64,000 nt of DNA from positions 2,423,950 to 2,487,949 of the forward strand of contig PCDI01000006.1 in NCBI GenBank assembly GCA_002778195.1, in the 5' to 3' direction. Positions 12,706 to 23,420 of this stretch are shown here, in pieces; the first letter of the stretch is position 1; every line of letters begins with the position of its first letter. The stretch is from Raffaelea ambrosiae. Taxonomy: Eukaryota > Ascomycota > Sordariomycetes > Ophiostomatales > Ophiostomataceae. The position numbers and the translations under genes were made by a program. The notes beneath the pieces are model-generated. The model saw only the letters and a program-made list of their open reading frames with translations. It had not been told where the DNA came from and searched no databases.

Positions 12706-14024
12706 CGTTGTTGTTGCTCCTGCTGCCGTTCTTGTCGAGTCGTTTCACCAGCGCATTCAACCGGCCCGTGTTCCAGCCAAATCGCGCAAGACACGGCTGC
12801 AGCGGGGTGTCCGGTGTCGACCGCCCCGTCTTGAGCGAGGCAAAGTCGCGGGCCGAGAGCAGAATCGGCTCGACCGTGATGGCACGCAGCCAGGCCGCCG
12901 TGGCCGTGTCGCCGCGGGCCGCCTCGCGGGCATGGCGGAGGAGCAAGTTGGCGACCTCGCAGAAGCGGGCCAGCTCGCGCAGACGCCGTACCATGCCGTC
13001 GCGCGTGCAGGGACCCATTTCGCGGTTTTCGAGGAGGCCGACAATGTGCTCGATGTCGGTATCCGTCCGTTTCAGCTCCGCCATGTAGTGGTAGATGGCC
13101 CAGACGGCGCGTCTGAGCTTGACGCGGTCCATGGGCACCGATTCGCCCGCGCCGGATCGAGAGCTCTGTCGAGAGCTCCGTCGAGAGGACGAGGACGACG
13201 GGGAGGATGGCCTCGCGGCCGCTGGGGCCCTCAGGTCCAGCGAATCCAGCTTGGCAAGGAGAGCCGTCGAGTGGTGGACGAAGCGTTGCAGCGGCTTGTC
13301 CCCGTCGTCGCCTTCGAGATGGGCGCCGGGCCGTCTTTGGAAAGCGTCCACTGCTTCTTGGAGCTGGGAGCCCAGAAAGGGGCGTGTTTTGCTGCGGCCC
13401 GCGTCCACGTCGAGGCCGAGGCGGTACATGATCTTGCGGCGGCAGAGCCCAACAATGTCTTCCAGGATCCTGTTGTGGGTCTCGTCTGGTGTAAGAGAGC
13501 GGCCTTGTCAGTCCGGGGGGCGCGTATGCTTCCATGCTTCCCGCTACGCACAACTGCTTACCGGAGAGTCTATTCATGGCGGCAAAGAGGCCCCGGAAGG
13601 CGTCGACAATCGTGTCGAGGACAGTCTGGTTGTCCTGGGGCTTGGTCTTGTTGATGGCGACGAGCACCCGAAGAGATCGTGTGTCGCCATCGCCAGAGTT
13701 GTATGTGTGTGTTTCTTGCTGCTCGATCTCCTCGATGGCTACCGCCGTGACGTGGTCGGACTCGACATCAGTGCTGGAGAGATAGGCTAGCGACTTGACC
13801 AGGGTCTCTTCCATGTCGGCCGGGATGAGTCTGGGACGGCTGCGAGGATGCTCAGAGCCGTAGATTACGACAGAGTCCGTGGACTCGTCGTCGTCGTCGT
13901 CTGTGGGAGTTTCGTGGCCGCTGGCAGGAAGAACCTTTTGCAGGCCGTGCAGAAGGGCAATGTTTTCTGCGCAGCGCTGCAATGGCGACGGCGAGGACTG
14001 GTTGCTGGCTTGGGCAATCGCCAT
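11213..14024 (-). CDS. OTT_1508-like deaminase family protein
   Basis: Predicted zinc-dependent deaminase-fold protein of the fungal/bacterial OTT_1508-like family; its substrate is unknown. Exons 14024..13562 and 13485..11213 give about 911 residues; the join is phase 1 (RLS then DETHNRIL). The diagnostic region is near residues 490-560: HAEIQIAYYL (Zn-ligand His and catalytic Glu), then SCKDACYLC (CxxC zinc ligands), then THGQLYPGWRLP. The N-terminal half is partly conserved-looking (ILEDIVGLCRRKIMYRLG). Much of the rest is low complexity: an Asn/Ser tract from CTG/CAG-type repeats just before the deaminase motif, a 24-residue tandem repeat after it, and Ser-Asp dipeptide runs. An N base at 12066 makes one residue ambiguous, probably Leu. 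The start is the first in-frame ATG. Family assignment rests on the motif pattern. Confidence 0.8.
11921..12064 (-). repeat. 72-bp coding tandem repeat (2 copies) beside an N
   Basis: Two 72-bp copies encode a 24-residue unit (EEPVEEDKEHDGGRAG...STPVL) and differ at a few bases, giving one Gly/Glu difference. A third partial start (CNGCACCGG) carries the N at 12066; by comparison with the copies N is probably A. Confidence 0.9.
12620..12735 (-). repeat. CTG/GTT triplet tract encoding Asn/Ser run
   Basis: Mixed GTT/GCT triplets on the plus strand, read on the minus strand as an Asn/Ser-rich stretch upstream of the HAE motif. Length variation between strains would be expected. Confidence 0.85.
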
Positions 14025-15573
14025 GGCTTGCGTCTATGGAATGCCTGCAATTGTATGATTGTTTGGATGAAGCTGGTCTTTATGATTTTTGGTGTTTGAT
14101 TTTGGATTTTGGTCTTTCATCTTTGATCTTTGATCTTTGATTTTATGGTTCATTATCACGAAAAAAAAAGAGAAGAAGAGAGAGCAACAGAGAGCCTCTG
14201 GGATAAATACAGTCGAAGAACAGTCACACCGAGGACGAGGCAAGGCTGGGCGGCTGCTCCACGTTCTTCTCTGCAGTTCTCCCATCTGTTCCAAGGCCTT
14301 CTGCAGCCAGCCTGCAAAGCATCGGTCTGGTTGGCCGCCATGGAAGCGTCCTCGACCAGGGAAGCGGTCATCTGCAGGCCCGACCTGTGGCTGGTAGGTG
14401 CCGTGTCATCTGTCCACTCTAGAGCAAGCACACGAACAAGCCAGAACAATGCGCTGTCCGCCAGTGATGCTGCTTGCTGGCAGGCCCTGCTGGACAGACA
14501 GCCTGGACATCTCCACTCGACCTGGCGAAGGCTGGCTTCGTCCAATTGCCCTCGCTGGCCACCACACCCAGCGAACGGACCAGGCCGCTTCTGTGGTCCT
14601 GGCACCGTAGGCCTCAGCCTGGGTACGCCCTCTCATTGGCGACCTGTATGACCCGGTGTCCCCTCGACCCCGGATTGGCCAATTCTGGCATGGGCTTGCA
14701 TATGCAGATAGGCTCACCTGGCCATGTCCTGACTCACAAAGAATGTGGGTTGGCTTTTTTTTATACCGTTTTGGGAGTCGCCTGAGACGACATCCAATTA
14801 TTTTTGGATAAATTCTCTGGCTATGCCAGCCACACCATGCCGTTGTCGTGGAAAAGAGAAGAAGCCGCAGAACACGCAGAACACGTTGAACACGTAGAAC
14901 ACGTAGAACACGTAGAGCACGTAGAGCACGTAGAACACGTAGAAGACGTCATCCGTATCTTGCTTCCTGCGAGGATTCGCAATCTACGCGTACTAACAAG
15001 GGGTCCATTCCCGCGGAGCCCCAGTCGATAGCTCCTCACTGGCTCGGGCTGTTCTCAACTACCCCTCCCCAGCCGCCCACGCTGGTGCCTGATCGCCCCT
15101 AAGCCTCCACAGCCTCCACCGCCTCCACCGCCTTCCCAATCAGAGCGCAACCTGGCTGGCTCCTTCCGGATACGGCGTATTCTCACGCCATTGGCACAAT
15201 AGTCTCCCATAATCCGGGGCGAAGCCGTTGGCTATTAAGTTGCGACACCGTCCCTGTGTCAGATTCACACACGCCCGACTTTGTTCCTGGAACCCCTTTT
15301 TGGACCTTTATTTTTTTTTCCTTTTTGTCTTTTTTTTTTTTTTTTTTTTTTCCCATCTTCCAGTCCAGGAACAAATTGCACAGGTCTTTTACATACAAGA
15401 CATGAAAGACTAGTTTCTCGAGTTCTTGAATTCTGGCCACGGGGGGGGGGGGGGGGGGGGAAGCGTGCTGCCCCAATTGTCTGCCCCTGGCGACCCTTAT
15501 TCTCTGCGTTCCCAGCTCCTCTCCCTTCCAACGGCTCCTCCACTTGCACTGGCCCCGGCTAACGGATCACTGG
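14025..15573. other. Intergenic, deaminase / DUF7053-like gene
   Basis: About 1.5 kb upstream of both genes. It contains GATCTTTGATTTT-type short repeats near 14100, a 9-bp minisatellite (14867-14947), a long T run near 15330-15352 and a 20-base G run (15441-15460). Open frames here have no recognisable protein character. Confidence 0.6.
14867..14947. repeat. 9-bp minisatellite, nine units
   Basis: Nine head-to-tail 9-bp units of the type GTAGAACAC with minor changes (GCAGAACAC, GTTGAACAC, GTAGAGCAC). Every unit junction makes CACG. Confidence 0.95.
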
Positions 15574-15577
15574 TCAG

Positions 15578-16200
15578 TCCTCAACACCACCGCGAAGCTC
15601 CACCACAGCTCTGCCTTGCCGGACGGCACCAGCCAAGAAGAGGCCATCCGCCGCCTCCTCCACGACCACGAGTTCGTCGTCCATTGCGGCCCCCACAGCA
15701 TCGAGTGCGTCCGCGTGTCGGCCGACGAGGAAGCCCACCTCGTCAACCTGGCCCTGGCATCCGACGCCAAGGGAACCTACCCGCTGCCCGATGTGGTGAA
15801 GGATGTCATGCGATCCTCAGCGTCCTCCTCCACCGCCTCATCCTCGTCCTCTCTCTCCGAAGCCACGTCTGGCCAGTCGCCCCGAAACTGCGCCTACCGC
15901 GTCACCGATATCGTCCACACCGCCGGCCTCTGGGACTCCAATGTGGTCAGCACCTACGAGATGACCGACCTGCCCGGTCGGGGCGTCTACGTCCGCATCC
16001 GCAGCCCCATGTCCATCGTCATGGATACCACCTGGGCCGTCTGCCCGGCCGCCGACGGCAGCGGCGGCCTGGAGCTCGTCGAAGATATTGTCATCTACTG
16101 TTCGCGTCTGCTGATGGGCACGGTCAAGGGCCTCTGCGAGGGCGGCTGGCCGCAGATCCACGCAAAGATGATTGCGCGACTGCAAGAAGACAGCGCTTAA
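15578..16200 (+). CDS. DUF7053-like protein, start unresolved
   Basis: About 207 residues of a small fungal protein that by memory resembles the DUF7053 family; function unknown. Features are LLHDHEFVVHCGPHSIECV near the beginning, a Ser-rich linker, YRVTDIVHTAGLWDSNVVSTYEMTDL in the middle and a conserved-looking C-terminus (GLCEGGWPQIHAKMIARL). The open frame extends upstream to 15430 but contains no ATG, so the first residues probably come from an upstream exon. An acceptor CAG ending at 15577 would start this exon in phase 1 (VLNTTAKLHH). The only ATG in the preceding 500 bases (15402) is followed at once by a stop in its frame and has no suitable donor. A 20-G homopolymer at 15441-15460 may hide a sequence error. 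It converges on the nitronate monooxygenase gene. Confidence 0.65.
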
Positions 16201-16661
16201 GGACTGAACAAAAAAAAAAAAGAGGTTGAAGTGCTGTCCGAACGACCTGCCCGGCAGTGCCGGGAAAAGAGTTGGGTCTTCGGACTTGGTTTATGAACGG
16301 AACCTCTCTGGGCTGGGTCTCTCATTTGGGGATTCCGAAGATTTATGATGGTTTGCTTTTTTGCGTTTTTTTTTTCTTTTTTTCTTTTTTTCGCTTTTCT
16401 GGATTCACGGATCCCATTCTTTTTATTTTTCAGGCGTCTTTTCCACTCTCATTTTTCTGTGCATATGGCCTTATCCTGCATATAGAACCTGATTTCAACA
16501 ACCCAGTTGTTAGATTTCACATAACAATGAACAAATAAAGCATAACTACAAACTTTCTACAAGGGGGGCACATGTACATACCCTGTCTTTTTTTGTGTTT
16601 TCTCTACTCAACATCCTGTATAGACAAATTATGCAAGTCACACTCCCGTGTGTCTCTTATT
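16201..16661. other. Convergent 3' region
   Basis: T-rich 3' flanks of the DUF7053-like gene and the nitronate monooxygenase gene. Nothing else was seen. Confidence 0.6.
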
Positions 16662-17771
16662 TCATAACCGGCTCTGCGCACCCAGGTAGCTGCCGCCGCG
16701 CTGCAGACTCGCCACAGCGCCTGCCACCATGTCTTGCACAATCTCGGCCGCCGGCAGCACCTTGTTGATGTTGCCCGCCACCTGGCCCATCAGGTACGGC
16801 GGCTCCACATCGATCTCCTCTTCCTCCTCCCCCCCCTCCGAGGTGCCGTAGTTCTCGAGGTCGTGCTCCAGCGGCACAATGCCCTTGCTCGTCAGTTCCC
16901 GGATCTTCTCCGGTTGTGCGTGCCACCGCCGAATGTACTCGTTCGTGCGCATCCGCAGCGGCCGTCCAGACAGCACCAGCGTGATCTCTGTCTCGTCGGG
17001 GCCGCACGCCACCACTGCATTCTTGTGCTCGTCGCTGCAGTCGGCCTCCACGCAGGCCACGAACCGCGTGCCCACCCACACGCCCACGGCGCCCTGCATC
17101 AGCGCCGCCGCCAGCCCGCGGCCCTCGGAGATGCCGCCGGCCGCCAGGACGAGCGGGTTCTTGATGGGGAACCGCGCGGTGCCCCCGGCCTTTTGGCGCT
17201 GCGCGGCCACCTGCTTGGCCACATCCACCACCGCCGGCACCAGCACCGTTCCCGCTACGGGGCCCGTGTGGCCGCCGCCCTCGGTGCCCTGCGCGCACAC
17301 CAGATCCGCGCCGGCGGCAAACGCCTTGACAGCGTGCTTGGGGTGGCCGACCATGTTCATGAGCAGGATGCCGGCCTTGTGGAGGCGCTCAATCACATGG
17401 GCCGGGGGCACGCCCACGGCGCTGACAAACAGCGTGGCGCCCTCCTCAATGACAATGTCGATGAGCTCGTCCAGCTTGCCCTCGGTGTAGTCGTGGTTGG
17501 TCTTGCGGGCGTTGCCGCCGACCTGCGGCAGGGCCAGATCGATGCCAAACGGCAGGTCGGGGCTTTTTAGGTCTCTCTTGAGCTCGGCCACGTTTTCGCG
17601 CAGCTGGTCGGGGGTCAGCCGAAACCCGCCCACGACGCCGAGCCCACCGGCGTTGCTGACAGCCGCGGCGAGGGCGCCACCGGACACACGGGCCATGCCG
17701 GCGAGCACGACCGGGTGCTGGATGCCGAGCAGTTCGGTCAGAGGCGTGGTGATGGGACCTTGGGGAGCCAT
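16662..17771 (-). CDS. Nitronate monooxygenase (2-nitropropane dioxygenase type)
   Basis: FMN-dependent enzyme that oxidises alkyl nitronates to carbonyl compounds and nitrite, detoxifying propionate-3-nitronate and similar compounds. It is a single exon of 369 residues, normal for the family. The TIM barrel starts LLGIQHPVVLAGMARVSGG, followed by GLGVVGGFR. The FMN-phosphate and active-site region GTEGGGHTG contains the expected catalytic His near residue 160. LAAGGISEGRGLAAAL and GAVGVWVGTRF are the C-terminal phosphate-binding strands. The first in-frame ATG (MAPQGPITT) is used; the reading frame stays open upstream but without an ATG. An acidic insert (EGGEEEEEIDVE) sits near the C-terminus. 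Confidence 0.93.
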   Translation of the reverse strand: MAPQGPITTPLTELLGIQHPVVLAGMARVSGGALAAAVSNAGGLGVVGGFRLTPDQLRENVAELKRDLKSPDLPFGIDLALPQVGGNARKTNHDYTEGKLDELIDIVIEEGATLFVSAVGVPPAHVIERLHKAGILLMNMVGHPKHAVKAFAAGADLVCAQGTEGGGHTGPVAGTVLVPAVVDVAKQVAAQRQKAGGTARFPIKNPLVLAAGGISEGRGLAAALMQGAVGVWVGTRFVACVEADCSDEHKNAVVACGPDETEITLVLSGRPLRMRTNEYIRRWHAQPEKIRELTSKGIVPLEHDLENYGTSEGGEEEEEIDVEPPYLMGQVAGNINKVLPAAEIVQDMVAGAVASLQRGGSYLGAQSRL

Positions 17772-18493
17772 GGTGGCAGAGGTGGTGGCGCTGCCCCTGG
17801 TGCTGTTTTGTCTCTGCTGCCGGCGGTGTGATTGGGAGGGGAAAGTCAGGTTGCACAACTTGTTCGTTATTCAAAAATTGGACTTGGGATATGACTCAAA
17901 TCGATGCCGAACTCGACTCAAATGTACTTTTATATATCGTCTTTTTTGTCTACTACTCGTAGGTATGGCGTCCAACATGGCTACCAAAACCTGGGGAAAG
18001 CATGGCCAATATGCGGGGAAGCTGGGGACTTGCCGAGGCTCAAGGCGGTTTTGCACAGGGGACGTTTGACGGCCCGCTGCTGGAATAGGGCGATCTGATA
18101 TCGCCGTGCACACCCCCCTCACAACCCCATCCAAAACCCAGCAATCAGGCCAGGCCGTCTCCCGAGGCTCTCAAAAGGCCGGTCTGTCTGTCAGAATGTG
18201 CCGGGCAGCCACAGATGCGATGACTGCGCCGCTGGTTGGCGCCTGGCAAAGGTCATCTTGTAAGACACCGGAGCAGTTCCTAGAGTGGGGTTCAGCCTTT
18301 TTTTAAATAACCATGGCTGGCTTGGCCAGTGCGTCTGCAGCTGGAGGCCTTGGGGCTTGCATATTATTATATCCAATGCGAGCGAGGATAAGGAGCGAGC
18401 ACGGAAGGTTCTCCTCCCGATGACCAAAGTAAAATAGGCATCTTGGCGGTCCTCGATCGCGCCTTCCTGTATCGGAAGAGGCTGTCTTAACGT

Positions 18494-18523
18494 GTTTGCG
18501 AATAGGGCACTGTCATCGCAAAC
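18494..18523. repeat. Hairpin module copy 1
   Basis: Perfect 8-bp inverted repeat, GTTTGCGA and TCGCAAAC, around a 14-base loop containing GGCACTG. Confidence 0.9.
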
Positions 18524-18728
18524 TGTTTTCGCAAGCTGCTTTCCCAATCTGTTTTCGCAAGCTGCTTTCCCAATCTGCTTTCGCAACTGCTTGGCAAACT
18601 GCTTGGCAAACTGCTTCGCAAACTGCTTTCGCAAACTGTATTCGCAAACTGTATTCGCAAACTGTTTTCGCAAACTGCTTCGCAAACTGTTTTCGCAAAA
18701 TGCCTCGCAAACTGTTTTCGCACACTGT
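18516..18728. repeat. 12-13-bp minisatellite built on the hairpin arm
   Basis: Tandem units of TCGCAAACTG plus 2-3 bases, with about seven exact TCGCAAAC cores in the right half and a 26-bp higher-order unit (TCGCAAGCTGCTTTCCCAAT plus six bases) repeated twice in the left half. The period of 12-13 bp rules out a coding repeat. Confidence 0.9.
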
Positions 18729-18751
18729 GGGTGACGGCCCCAGCCCAACGT

Positions 18752-18783
18752 GTTTGCGAGATACGGCACTGCATTTCGCAAAC
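18752..18783. repeat. Hairpin module copy 2
   Basis: Same inverted repeat as copy 1 with a 16-base loop containing GGCACTG, preceded by CCCAACGT and followed by AGTGGACGGC. Confidence 0.9.
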
Positions 18784-18812
18784 AGTGGACGGCCGAGGCA
18801 GGAGCCCAACGT

Positions 18813-18842
18813 GTTTGCGATTGGGGCACTGTCCTCGCAAAC
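18813..18842. repeat. Hairpin module copy 3
   Basis: Same inverted repeat with a 14-base loop containing GGCACTG. It shares the flanks CCCAACGT (left) and AGTGG (right) with copy 2. Confidence 0.9.
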
Positions 18843-21800
18843 AGTGGGGCGACATTCCCCAGATTGGCGCCGCTCCGGGCGGCTGCTCTCTTAAAGCCGT
18901 GCTGGCCGTTGTTTGCGCTCGGGACGCCGAATATCCGACATTAAACTATGATGTCCTACAAAGTACTTGGGCTATTCGGTGTCACCCTCATGTCGCCTTA
19001 CACACCGTGCGAGATGTTGCGGCCCTATCATTAATAATTCTATTCTCTCTGCATGTGGTGGTTCCGCACCCAAGTCTCACAGTCGCATTGGCCCCAGTAG
19101 CAGCCATCACGAGTCCACACTCGAGGCAGGCAGCGATTTTAAAAAGCCTATTTCCACGACACCCCCCGATGCACCCGCACACCTGCGCCGCCTGGCTGTC
19201 GAACCTTATTGCGCGGCCAGTCAGTTGAGACAAATCTCGGCCATCTAGGCAAGACCGATCGGGCAACAACGCAGACACAAGACAAAAGGGGCCAGGCATG
19301 CAACACGCAGCACAACAGGCATGCCATTGTAGGATACACATGGTAAATATCGCTGCCTGCTGCCGCGTCACGATGCGCAGCCGAGCCAAAAAAAAAAGAG
19401 AGGTAGCGGCCAGACGTGATAACGGTACACAATAAGCCGCCTAAAAGGCGAGCGAGATGGCCATCTAAAAAAAGACGACTCACGGAGAGCTGCAACAAAT
19501 TCATATTCTCCGTACGGCTGAGCCAGCGCATATGGGGCACGAGCACTCGCTTGCTTGAGTTGACGGGGGGTGGGTGTGATTTCCCGCTTTGTTCTTTGTT
19601 TGGTCTCTGTTTGGGTCTTACATGCTCGACTGCCACCTCTGGGGCGTGCTGGATGTCGAAAAAAGTCTCCGACAGGTCACACATGGAAAGTCGTGCGATC
19701 GGTGGAAATTTTTTTTTTTTTTTGCCTTTTTGTGTCTTTTGTGTGTCTCTTGTGTGTCTCTTGTGTTTCTTTTTAGTCTCCGGAGCTTGTGATGGGGCCA
19801 GAGAGGGCCCTGGCTCAGACAGCCTCCCCCTTTGTCGCACGACGTGGCATCCTGGGCAGGACGCAAAACACAAACGTTAACAGGGGGATTCGGGGTCTCC
19901 TCTCGACACAAAGACCAAACGCCAGTTCGTACGGTGTACATGCACCACTGCCACCACCCTCATCGAAACAGCTCGACACCATTACAAAGAGACCCAAAGA
20001 GGAAGTCAGAGGCCGACCAGAAGCCGACGAACGAGCGCTTGTGTCGATGTGTGTGTGCTTGTTTTGGTGCCGGGTCCCTATCATCATGCGGTGAGGCGAT
20101 TCCCGCAGCAATGCACCTACAAATGGCCTGTTGGCGTCTGGCTTAGTTCCCCGGCATCGCAATATTGTCTTGCTGTTTGACACAACCCTCCATGGGCTTG
20201 CAGGCGCCAATGAGACAATCGAAAGAGACTTACTGTGTACCCGTAGTGATCTCACCAAATTAGTCTTCGCATCATGCCTGCCTAGAAAATATTCGACGAA
20301 AATACGAAGTAAATGATGGGCAAAAAAGTACACCCAAACTGGGTTGCGTAAATCAGAGTTAAACCTGAACGGGGAGGCAAGGCGCACACTACGGTGTGTT
20401 GTTGTACGAGTTCAGAATAGCTAGACTGAAAAAAAAAAAAGAGGTCAGACGGCCACCGCGTGGCACGCTGGGCCTTCTTTTGCGGGTCCCCTTGTTGACG
20501 ATGCCGGCCTCCCGGCCATTTGCGACTTGCGCGCAAAGGCCGAAGCGGACGAAAATGGGCGATGGGACGCTCCTGCTCTGTTTTCGCAACGAGCGACCAG
20601 GGGGGGGGGGGGAGACCGGCCAGTGGGGATCCTGGCGAGCTTTTTTCGGTTTGGCCGTTCTTACCGTGTACTCGTAGTTACGTTTCTTGATGTTTCTGGC
20701 TGGCCACTCTTTTTGTTGGATTTTTTTTTTGTGGTGACTCCCCGCCAAGACTTGCAGGAACCCACACTCCATCGAGATCTTCATCTTCTTTTGGTCATGG
20801 GCCAACCGCCCAAGCGTTTGCAGAGGCCGAAGCAGCGAGGCCGCGGCCGAGCAGCCGGTTCTGCGGCACAGATGGCACAGATGCGATGTTGTGGGATTGC
20901 CGGATGGCTGCACTGGGCGCATCGCTCTGTTACTTCGTGCAATGGCTGGCTGGCAGACAAGACGACGAAAGAACGGCATTGTTCGTACTCGCGTACTCGC
21001 TCAATCTCCTTGCCTGATTGCATGTGAAATCCTGCTCTCGTTTGTTGGTTCCCTCCATATTATTCGACGGATGCTCACTTGTGAGAATTGGCCTGCAACA
21101 GTGATTCCAGCCTACACACAGACACTCCGCTCCTTGGCGCGCACCAATGACAAGAAACCAAGGCAGGCTACCAGCCACAGCACCAAAGAAAGAACCGGTG
21201 CATATCTGCTCGTCCTCGCGCGCACACACAATTCGTCGCAAGTCGTGCACGTCAGCTGCGGTCGTCTGGTGTTCGGCTGACGTGTATGACCCTGGGCGTG
21301 TGCGAGTGTCCGGCCCCAGTGTGGGAATGCGTGTGATTATTGCAGGCTGTCTGCAGGCAGTCTGCATTTTGGCGACGAGCCCGGCTCCGGCTGGCTTGAC
21401 TCGCTCATGCACGCCAATTCTTTGGCTGGCCTCTCCGCCTGGCCGCCCTCCTTGGCCGCCTGCCTGGTCTCTGCAACGCCTCCTGCCTTGCTTCCGCACA
21501 CACCGTCTTTTTTCCAGCATCGAACGATCCCTTCGCTGGAATCGTGCCAAGAACTGCTTAGAACTGCTTAGAACTGCTTCTTCCGCTCCGACGCTGCCAG
21601 CTTTCGGTTGTTGCTTCTCTGGATGGCTGGCTGCCGGCAGCCGGGATCTCGGGAGGGAGGGGGTAGACCATTAGACCATCCAGGGCCTTCACAAGAAGCA
21701 ATTCCGCCATGGCCTCTCAGTGGTTATCCCTTCCGGTTCACATTGTGGTTTTCGGTCGCCTTTGCACGCATTTTATTGGGGTTTTTTTTTTCCTCCATTT

Positions 21801-23420
21801 TATTTCATTTTACCTTTTCCCGTTTATTTACTTACACCTCATTCCGTGTCCACATGGTCTCTCCTATGTGGACACCTCATTGGCCCGCTCTTGGCCTCGC
21901 TGCCTTGTGTCGTGGCGCAACCCAGCATCCACCCTCCCAAACAATGATGTGCGCAAGGTGGCCCCCAGAGAAACAGAACAACGCAGGGAAGCGGCCGTTA
22001 TTTCCATGCGCTCCGTCGTTTTCGGTCCCAGGTTGTCTGTCTTGTCTCAGGAACTCCCAGGAGGTACCGGAGCCGTAAGCACGCGCTGCAGACTGGCTGC
22101 ATTAGTGACCTGCCCTGTACTCCCATCTGACGTCTTACCCGCCCTGTACTGTGCGGACTGTGTGGGGAAGGAGCTACCCATGCAGCTGTCGTCTCTTTAC
22201 CGCCCCGCCGCTTCCTACTCCAAAAAAGTTTCTTTCTATGCTGTTTTCTGCCACCTTTCGGGATGCTCGGATGCTAAGAAGACCGCATCGTCAAATTTTT
22301 TTTTTCTTTTCCCCTGGTCACTGCTCACATTCTGATACCTCCGTATGACGCACCACCGCCAGTCTGTACGCCGGTACCACACCTGCGCTGCCCGAGGCCA
22401 GAGTACTCGCTGAGAGCGCGAGGGGAGAGGGGACGGCCGAGCGGTTATGCTATTGTGGGCGCACCGTGGCCTGACGTCGAACCCGTCCTGTCAGGGAAAC
22501 CAGCAAATGAGGCCCAACTTAGAAGGACCAGCCAGCATGGGGAAGCAGGCAGGAGCAACCGCCCAACTCGTCCAATGCCCTTGCAGACCCCCGGCCTCGG
22601 CGGCCGGAGACAGATCTTCTCCATCGTTCCTTCCACTTCTCTCCCTCGTGCTCTTCCCGTATCTGGCCATCTGCCAGCCTTCTGGCTCATCTTGGCCCGT
22701 CTTACCAATCCGAGAACGGCTTTTACACACTGGCAAACCTTGTTCGTAGAACTCCACCGCAGCTTCCCGCATGATTCCAGGCGGTTTAATACTATGTACG
22801 TACCTTCTTTGTAGTAATCCCACCGCTTTGTTCCTCCGCTGTTGCTTCGGTGCTCGTCTATCTTATTTGCATCCTCTTCGCCGCCTTGGGATCTTCCTCG
22901 CCACCCTCCTCTACCCGTAGCTTCAGATTCTAGCCACCACGAGGCCTGGCATTAACACTCACACCCACTCCCATCCCATCCGGCTGGCTATGACGCAGAT
23001 CCGCCGTTGGATACTCTTAAAGTGATTCTCCTAGCTCGCCCGAGCCCAAAATACACCACCGCTATATAACCTCTTCCGCTTGCGCCTGCTGATACCCACC
23101 TACTTTTTGTTGATATTCCCCCCCTTCTGCCCTCCCTCCTCTTGCTCTCCCCTCCCTTTTCTTCTTCTCTCTTTTCTCCTTCTTTCTCTCTCTCTCTCTT
23201 TTTTTTTCTCTTCCCTCATTGTCTCCTAGAATAGCTCCCACGTTCCGCCAATAACGCAAAAATACTTTGTTTGCTACGGTCTGTAAGTAAACAAGCTACA
23301 AGTGGTCGCCCAAGCTCTGCTGCAGCTTCACAGCCTCCCGAAGAGCTCCAAGTAGTCTCCCGAGGGCTCGGAACCAGCTGCAGAACCGACCTCGAGGAGA
23401 GAAGGCGCCAAAAACACACA

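Larger units (their letters stand above)
17772..23420. other. Gene-poor region with repeats
   Basis: 5.6 kb without a supportable gene. Its open frames have random composition. It holds the 18.49-18.84 kb hairpin/minisatellite array, GTGTCTCTT-type microsatellites near 19740-19775, a 13-G run at 20600-20612 and a pyrimidine-rich stretch before 23240 that looks like the promoter/5' leader of YTP1. The last 400 bases are probably 5' UTR. Confidence 0.55.

Noticed and set aside
14804..15031. Open frame encoding (EHV)n and its antisense (TCS)n frame
   Set aside because: Both are by-products of the 9-bp minisatellite.
18516..18728. Short direct repeats that could suggest a CRISPR array
   Set aside because: Repeats are contiguous without spacers and the genome is fungal.
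20389..20979. 196-codon minus-strand open frame
   Set aside because: Low-complexity, basic, no recognisable motif; it ends in homopolymer-encoded runs.
22424..22500. tRNA-like A-box (GGCCGAGCGGTTATGC) with a weak B-box-like word downstream
   Set aside because: No pairing acceptor or T stem could be built, so it is not a tRNA gene.
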